Source: Bordetella parapertussis
GTDB lineage: Bacteria; Pseudomonadota; Gammaproteobacteria; Burkholderiales; SG8-41
Assembly: GCA_945861275.1 (NCBI GenBank)
Contig: CAMATZ010000026.1
Location: 19,963 to 83,962 of the forward strand
Direction: 5' to 3'
DNA length: 64,000 nucleotides
Under the pieces are notes generated by a model that saw nothing but the letters and a program-made list of their open reading frames with translations, ran no database searches and was not told the origin of the DNA. How positions within the stretch are numbered: position 1 is the first letter of the stretch; the number at the start of each line of letters is the position of its first letter. The position numbers and the translations under genes are program-made. Shown here piece after piece: positions 59,840 through 64,000 of the stretch.

Positions 59840-60508
59840 TCACTCGACGGTGTAAACCCTGGCATCGACTTTATAATCCCATGTCGTCTTGGTCTTGATG
59901 CCCTTCGGATCAGGGTCGTGCTTGAATGCGATGGTCTGATACTTGACCTTGGCTTCGTTTTTAAGCGGAAAATCAAACGACTTGAACGCTTTGCTAATGT
60001 CCGCCCTGGGATTCTTGTCGCCCGGATGCATGTTGAAATTGAGGTTGACGTTGGTCAGGCACTTGACATACATCAATGCGCCGCCCTGCACGTTGGCCCA
60101 TTCCACCTTTTGCGCGGGTTCTTTGAGGCGGCCTTCAATCTTTACGTACTTGATCTTCTGCGTCTTGGCCTGCATATCCCAGCCGGCTTTCTGAAACGCT
60201 TTGTCGGAATATGCTTTGGGCTTATTGCTCAGACGGCTCTCGATGAATGCGTGCGCTTTCAGTTCATCGTCGGTGAATTTGGCGGCAAAGGCCCACACCA
60301 TAAAGTCTTTTTTCTCGGGCACCCAGGCAGCGACTGCACTTTCAATAGTGTAGGTTTCGCCGTCGCAGGTGAATTTGCCGGAAGCGGTTTGCGCTTGTGC
60401 GGACGTGGCAAGACACAGGGCGCTGCAAAGTACGGCAATGCGAGCAATTGCGCGGAATATGGCGTGTTTCTTCCGTTGTCGAACATCAGGTTGTAAAATC
60501 ATCTGCAT
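59840..60508 (-). CDS. Secreted protein of unknown function
   Basis: The product of about 222 residues has a basic N-terminus and a signal sequence (IARIAVLCSALCLATSAQAQ), then a mature part of about 180 residues rich in Lys and aromatic residues (TCDGETYTIESAVAAWVPEK, KVEWANVQGGALMYVKCLTN) with two Cys. ATG 60508 is used; ATG 60529 is also in frame. No recognised family. It is convergent with the gene at 59209-59823. Confidence 0.6.
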   Translation of the reverse strand: MQMILQPDVRQRKKHAIFRAIARIAVLCSALCLATSAQAQTASGKFTCDGETYTIESAVAAWVPEKKDFMVWAFAAKFTDDELKAHAFIESRLSNKPKAYSDKAFQKAGWDMQAKTQKIKYVKIEGRLKEPAQKVEWANVQGGALMYVKCLTNVNLNFNMHPGDKNPRADISKAFKSFDFPLKNEAKVKYQTIAFKHDPDPKGIKTKTTWDYKVDARVYTVE

Positions 60509-60572
60509 GGTGGCGGCAATTGCGGCCACGAAGCAGCGCAGTGCTTGTATTCAGCGGCGATGCGTGCAATAC

Positions 60573-61490
60573 CTAAGCGCGCCGTTTTCGTGTAGAAACC
60601 ACATTGCGCAGCACACCGATTTTTTCAATTTCGGATTCTATTTCATCGCCGTTTTTCAAGTACCACGAGCCTTCACCCTTGTAGCCGGCGGCAACACCCG
60701 CGGGCGTGCCGGTGGAGATGATGTCACCGGGATAGAGGCCGGCGTGCGAGTACCAAGCCACTTGCGCGGGGATATGAAAAATCTGCGTGCCGGTATTGGC
60801 GTTCTGGCGCACCTCGCCATTGATGCGCGTGATCAGCTGCAGATTGTGCGGGTCGGGAATTTCATCCTTGGTGACGACCCACGGGCCCAGCGGCGCCGCG
60901 GTGGGAAAATTTTTGCCGATCATGATGTTGCCTTCCTTGCGCTCGGCGAATTGCACATCGCGCGCTGAGACGTCGTTCATGATGGTGTAGCCGAAAATAT
61001 GTGCGTAGACTTCTTCCGGCGGCACGTCTTGGCATTCGTCGGCGATCACCACCGCAAGTTCGGTTTCGTAGTCGAGCTTTTCCGTCCAACCCGGTTTGCG
61101 GATGACGTCGCCATTTGCGATTAAGGTATCGACATGTTTGATGAAACCGGCGGGGCGCGAGTAGGCGGCACTGCCGACTTCGGCGGCATGGTCGGAGTAG
61201 TTCTTGCCAATGGCCATGATTTTGCCGGGGATAAGCGGCGGGCGCGCGGTTACCGCGGTCAGCGACACGATGTGCTCGCTGTTGCCGGCTTTGAGACGGT
61301 GTTCCGCCTGCGCCAGCACGTCGCGCACGCGGGCGAGGCCGTCTGCGCCGCCGTGGATGCAATCGATCAGGGAATCGGGCAGGCCGCGCCCGCTTTTGGC
61401 GTCGGTGATGTCAAGCGCCTGACCATTTGAAAGCAGCACGCCGAAATGATCAACGCGGGCGCGTGAGGGGCGAAAACTGAGCAGCTTCAT
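60573..61490 (-). CDS. Fumarylacetoacetate hydrolase-family protein
   Basis: The 305-residue protein belongs to the FAH superfamily of metal-dependent C-C hydrolases, decarboxylases and dehydratases. Core motifs are IMAIGKNYSDHAAEVG, the metal-binding DYETELAVVIADECQDVPPE, GYTIMNDVSARDVQF, GPWVVTKDEIPDPHNL and IISTGTPAGVAAGYKGEGSW with KNGDEIESEIEKIGVLRN at the end. The likely substrates are 2-hydroxy- or 2-oxo-dicarboxylates from aromatic or sugar-acid breakdown. No pathway neighbours are adjacent. Confidence 0.9.
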   Translation of the reverse strand: MKLLSFRPSRARVDHFGVLLSNGQALDITDAKSGRGLPDSLIDCIHGGADGLARVRDVLAQAEHRLKAGNSEHIVSLTAVTARPPLIPGKIMAIGKNYSDHAAEVGSAAYSRPAGFIKHVDTLIANGDVIRKPGWTEKLDYETELAVVIADECQDVPPEEVYAHIFGYTIMNDVSARDVQFAERKEGNIMIGKNFPTAAPLGPWVVTKDEIPDPHNLQLITRINGEVRQNANTGTQIFHIPAQVAWYSHAGLYPGDIISTGTPAGVAAGYKGEGSWYLKNGDEIESEIEKIGVLRNVVSTRKRRA

Positions 61491-61845
61491 GGCTTCTCCT
61501 TTTCAGTAGACTCTTCGGGCAGCATTACCGATCGGAACAACTTCAGCAGCGTCAAATCGTAAACGACCTTCGCACATACTACCAGCGGCCAACCGAAACT
61601 GGAAATTTCAAGAATGATTCGACACTCAGCACCCGGTTTTCCGGCACACTGTTTACGCTATTTTGATCGCGGTTGGCGCAGCACTGCTGTGACTGGGCGC
61701 GCCGTGGCGTCTTCACCTGTAACGGTGTAGCCGCGACCCCGCCAAATCAGGTAAAATGCACTCCCTTTAGGTGGCAAAGCGAGAGGTGGCAAATCGCTTT
61801 GCCATTGTTTTTAAAACAAGATTTTCAATAACAGGAGGGACGGCC
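61491..61845. other. 355-bp gap upstream of pckG
   Basis: No gene is evident. TAAAAT at 61752-61757 is a possible -10 box with a poor -35. AGGTGGCAAA is repeated at 61769-61778 and 61784-61793. The hairpin listed separately follows, and AGGAGGG before the pckG ATG is a strong ribosome binding site. A second promoter for the FAH gene on the minus strand should also lie here but is not obvious. Confidence 0.4.
61773..61812 (+). promoter_or_regulatory. Terminator-like hairpin in the pckG leader
   Basis: GGCAAAGCGA at 61773-61782 and TCGCTTTGCC at 61794-61803 form a perfect 10-bp stem with an 11-base loop. A run of five T at 61808-61812 follows after a short spacer. It stands 34 bases before the pckG ATG. 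It could be an attenuator, or simply a terminator of upstream transcription. Confidence 0.6.
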
Positions 61846-63687
61846 ATGACATCGACCGCCGCCACTACAGTCCGCACCATCTCGAATATCGATGCGCCAT
61901 CCTATGTGAACCACGCGAAGCTGAAAGCGTGGGTGGCCGAAGTCGCGCAACTGACCAAACCCGAGCACATTGTGTGGTGCGATGGATCGCAGTCCGAATA
62001 CGAGCGCCTGTGCGCGGAAATGGTAGCCAGCGGCATGTTGATCAAGCTCAACCAGCAAAAGCGCCCGGGTTGCTATCTTGCCCGTTCCGATCCTGATGAC
62101 GTGGCGCGCATGGAGGACCGCACCTTTGTGTGCAGCAAAAACAAAGAGGATGCAGGCCCCAACAATAACTGGGTGGCGCCCGAGGAGATGCGCGCAACAT
62201 TAACCAAAGTCACGGATGGCTGCATGCGTGGCCGCACCATGTATGTGATTCCGTTCAGCATGGGGCCGCTGGGTTCTCACATCTCGCACATCGGTGTGGA
62301 ACTGACGGATTCGCCGTACGTGGTGGTGAGCATGCGTGTAATGACGCGTATTGGCCGTGCCGTGCTGGATCTGCTGGGAACCGACAAATTCTTCGTGCCC
62401 TGCCTGCACAGCGTGGGCGCACCGCTGGCGCCGGGCCAAAAAGACGTGGTGTGGCCCAGCAACAAACAGAACAAATACATCGTACATTTCCCCGAAGAAA
62501 AACTCATCTGGTCGTTCGGCTCCGGCTACGGCGGCAATGCGCTGCTGGGCAAAAAATGTTTTGCGTTGCGCATTGCGTCGATCATGGCGCGCGAGCAGGG
62601 CTGGCTGGCCGAACATATGCTGATTCTGGGCATCCAGCCGCCGGGCGGCAAAAAGCACTACATCGCGGCGGCGTTCCCCAGCGCCTGCGGCAAGACCAAT
62701 CTGGCGATGCTGATTCCGCCAAAAGAATTGCGGGGCTGGAAAGTCACCACCATCGGCGAAGATATTGCATGGATCAAACCCGGCACAGATGGCCGGCTCT
62801 ACGCGATCAACCCGGAAGCCGGCGCATTCGGCGTAGCACCCGGCACTTCGGAATTTACCAATCCCAACTGCCTGGCCGCGCTCAACAAAGAAACGATTTT
62901 CACCAATGTGGCAATGACACCCGATGGCGACGTGTGGTGGGAAGGGTTGTCGCAAACCCCGCCGATGAATCTGACCGACTGGCGTGGCAAGTTGTGGGAT
63001 CCGGACGGCGGCAAGCCCGCCGCGCATCCGAATGCGCGCTTCACCGTGGCTGCGTCGCAGATACCCTGTATCGACCCGGATTGGGAAAATCCCGCTGGCG
63101 TGCCGATCAGCGCATTCCTGTTTGGCGGCCGCCGTACCACCACGGTGCCGCTGGTGGTGGAAGCCCGCGATTGGACACACGGCGTTTATATGGCGGCGAC
63201 CATGGCCTCCGAAACCACCGCGGCCAGCGTGGGTAAAATGGGTGTGGTGCGCCGCGATCCGTTCGCCATGCTGCCGTTCTGCGGCTATCATTTTGGCGAC
63301 TACTTCAAGCACTGGCTCAACATCGGCAAGTCGCTCAAGCAGCCGCCAAAAATGTTTGCCGTCAACTGGTTTCGCCGCGATGATCACGGCAAATTCATGT
63401 GGCCGGGTTACGGCGACAACATGCGCGTGCTGAAATGGATCATCGAGCGCTGCGAAGGCAAGGGCGGCGCCACGGACACGCCCGTCGGCAAAATGCCGCG
63501 TTACGAAGATATGGAATTGAGCGGCATCAATGGTTTCTCAAAGGCCGCGTTCGAGAAACTGACTGAAGTCGATAGCGCGCTGTGGCGAGAAGAAGTGAAA
63601 GACCACGAGCGTTTGTTCGGTGAACTCGCGGCGCGCATGCCTGCTGAGATGATCGAGCAGCGCAAGCAGTTGGAGAAGGCGCTGTAA
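61846..63687 (+). CDS. pckG: Phosphoenolpyruvate carboxykinase (GTP)
   Basis: The 613-residue enzyme interconverts oxaloacetate and PEP using GTP/GDP. It is of the GTP type. The P-loop with its reactive Cys is in [16 protein letters not shown] (Cys281), and other family segments are [20 protein letters not shown], the [20 protein letters not shown] stretch and [27 protein letters not shown] lies upstream of ATG 61846, which decides the start over the longer frame. Length is typical of bacterial GTP-PEPCK. Confidence 0.97.
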   Translation: MTSTAATTVRTISNIDAPSYVNHAKLKAWVAEVAQLTKPEHIVWCDGSQSEYERLCAEMVASGMLIKLNQQKRPGCYLARSDPDDVARMEDRTFVCSKNKEDAGPNNNWVAPEEMRATLTKVTDGCMRGRTMYVIPFSMGPLGSHISHIGVELTDSPYVVVSMRVMTRIGRAVLDLLGTDKFFVPCLHSVGAPLAPGQKDVVWPSNKQNKYIVHFPEEKLIWSFGSGYGGNALLGKKCFALRIASIMAREQGWLAEHMLILGIQPPGGKKHYIAAAFPSACGKTNLAMLIPPKELRGWKVTTIGEDIAWIKPGTDGRLYAINPEAGAFGVAPGTSEFTNPNCLAALNKETIFTNVAMTPDGDVWWEGLSQTPPMNLTDWRGKLWDPDGGKPAAHPNARFTVAASQIPCIDPDWENPAGVPISAFLFGGRRTTTVPLVVEARDWTHGVYMAATMASETTAASVGKMGVVRRDPFAMLPFCGYHFGDYFKHWLNIGKSLKQPPKMFAVNWFRRDDHGKFMWPGYGDNMRVLKWIIERCEGKGGATDTPVGKMPRYEDMELSGINGFSKAAFEKLTEVDSALWREEVKDHERLFGELAARMPAEMIEQRKQLEKAL

Positions 63688-63700
63688 GCTGATTCGCGCG

Positions 63701-63856
63701 TTATGGCTTGTAGCCATCCGTAAGCGTGCGTAAAAACACTACGATGTCGTCAATCTCTTCATCGTTGAGTTGCGGACGCTGTCCCGGACGGCGCTGATAG
63801 GGCGGCGTGTCGACATCGACGTTGGCGTGGTGCTGCGCCGGCAGATCATTAAACCG
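63701..63856 (-). pseudogene. C-terminal remnant of a di-heme cytochrome c peroxidase-like protein
   Basis: The minus strand from about 63856 to the stop at 63701-63703 reads FNDLPAQHHANVDVDTPPYQ, RRPGQRPQLNDEEIDDIVVF and LRTLTDGYKP. This is the conserved end of MauG/cytochrome c peroxidase-like di-heme proteins. Upstream of the Phe the frame meets a TAA two codons away (63860-63862), so the rest of the gene is cut off. The break coincides with the start of the transposase-bearing segment. Heme-binding CxxCH motifs would lie in the missing part. Confidence 0.75.
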
Positions 63857-64000
63857 TGCTTATCCGGTTGTCACCCAAACCAACTACCGGTAGTATGTTG
63901 AGCATCCGCGCTGACGTGGAGCGACCATGGTTATTGACGTACTTGAGCGAGGCGATCTGCCGTTTCCGCGCTCGCTGCCGGAGTTCCAGCGCCTCTTCCC
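63857..64000 (+). mobile_element. Left end of an IS1595-type insertion sequence
   Basis: The segment begins where the cytochrome frame breaks off (about 63857) and carries the start of a transposase. The exact end and terminal inverted repeat cannot be set without the other end, which is beyond the window. Confidence 0.5.
63927..64000 (+). CDS. IS1595-family transposase, N-terminal fragment
   Basis: From ATG 63927 the frame reads MVIDVLERGDLPFPRSLPEF and QRLFP to the window edge. This matches the N-terminus of IS1595/ISXO2-like transposases, which continue into a zinc-ribbon and a DDE-like catalytic domain. GGAG lies about six bases upstream. Only 24 codons are inside the window. Confidence 0.65.
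   Translation, partial: MVIDVLERGDLPFPRSLPEFQRLF

Noticed and set aside
62200..63387. 395-codon minus-strand open frame inside pckG
   Set aside because: Antisense shadow of a strongly conserved enzyme, with His/Arg-rich composition.

Overview
The window looks like chromosomal DNA of a GC-rich betaproteobacterium, probably in or near the Burkholderiales. The evidence is a complete type II secretion (T2SS) gene set, six tripartite-tricarboxylate (Bug/TctC) solute receptors, the mltG-tmk-holB-tatD-ankyrin block, RdgC, single-chain PurL, GTP-dependent PEP carboxykinase and a bipartite NAD(P)HX repair enzyme. The assignment rests on gene content and reading of translated products only. I see no rRNA, tRNA or CRISPR array.

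Layout. 1-441: end of a secreted beta-rich protein (minus strand). 510-12402: T2SS locus, gspC divergent from gspGHIJK and gspLMNDEF, split between gspK and gspL by a VapBC-type toxin-antitoxin (TA) pair with its own promoter and operator. A 126-bp imperfect palindrome follows gspF. 12533-17884 (minus): a double carboxymuconolactone-decarboxylase-fold protein, a DsbA-like oxidoreductase, a cupin-like protein and molybdopterin/formate dehydrogenase maturation genes (mobA, fdhD, moaA). 17991-26495 (minus): three Bug receptors, a short-chain dehydrogenase, a membrane protein, a complete TRAP transporter (dctPQM) and an exported cyclase-family hydrolase, together a carboxylate uptake and catabolism cluster.

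26520-27576 is a gene graveyard: an hsdM 5' remnant, unexplained coding scraps, a broken higB toxin and an apparently intact higA antitoxin. 27887-28810 is a cupin-like protein fused to rubredoxin. 28877-34372 (minus) is a CoA-linked catabolic operon (Bug, succinyl-CoA-synthetase-like alpha and beta subunits, enoyl-CoA hydratase, a duplicated dimeric-barrel protein, a TauD-type dioxygenase), divergent from GST, enoyl-CoA hydratase, acyl-CoA dehydrogenase and another Bug (34532-38065).

38087-42147 is the housekeeping block mltG-tmk-holB-tatD-ankyrin, followed by rhlE, rdgC, another double CMD protein, nnrD/E, purL, a parvulin, bolA, yciB, msrB and a GlcD-like flavoprotein. 55954-61490 holds a Bug with an internal insertion, a run of small secreted or membrane proteins of unknown function (including a TMEM43 homologue) and an FAH-family hydrolase. 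pckG (61846-63687) has a terminator-like hairpin in its leader. At the right edge a di-heme cytochrome gene is cut off and an IS1595-type transposase begins.

A recurring theme is repetitive DNA between genes: 7-bp tandem repeats of at least three sequences (GTGAAGR, CAGGACT, GGCGTGA), two of them arranged as facing arrays that form long hairpins, and several dispersed palindromes. Some have been captured into coding sequence: the 3' end of the sucC-like gene, the N-terminus of MobA, and the post-signal-peptide segment of two Bug receptors.
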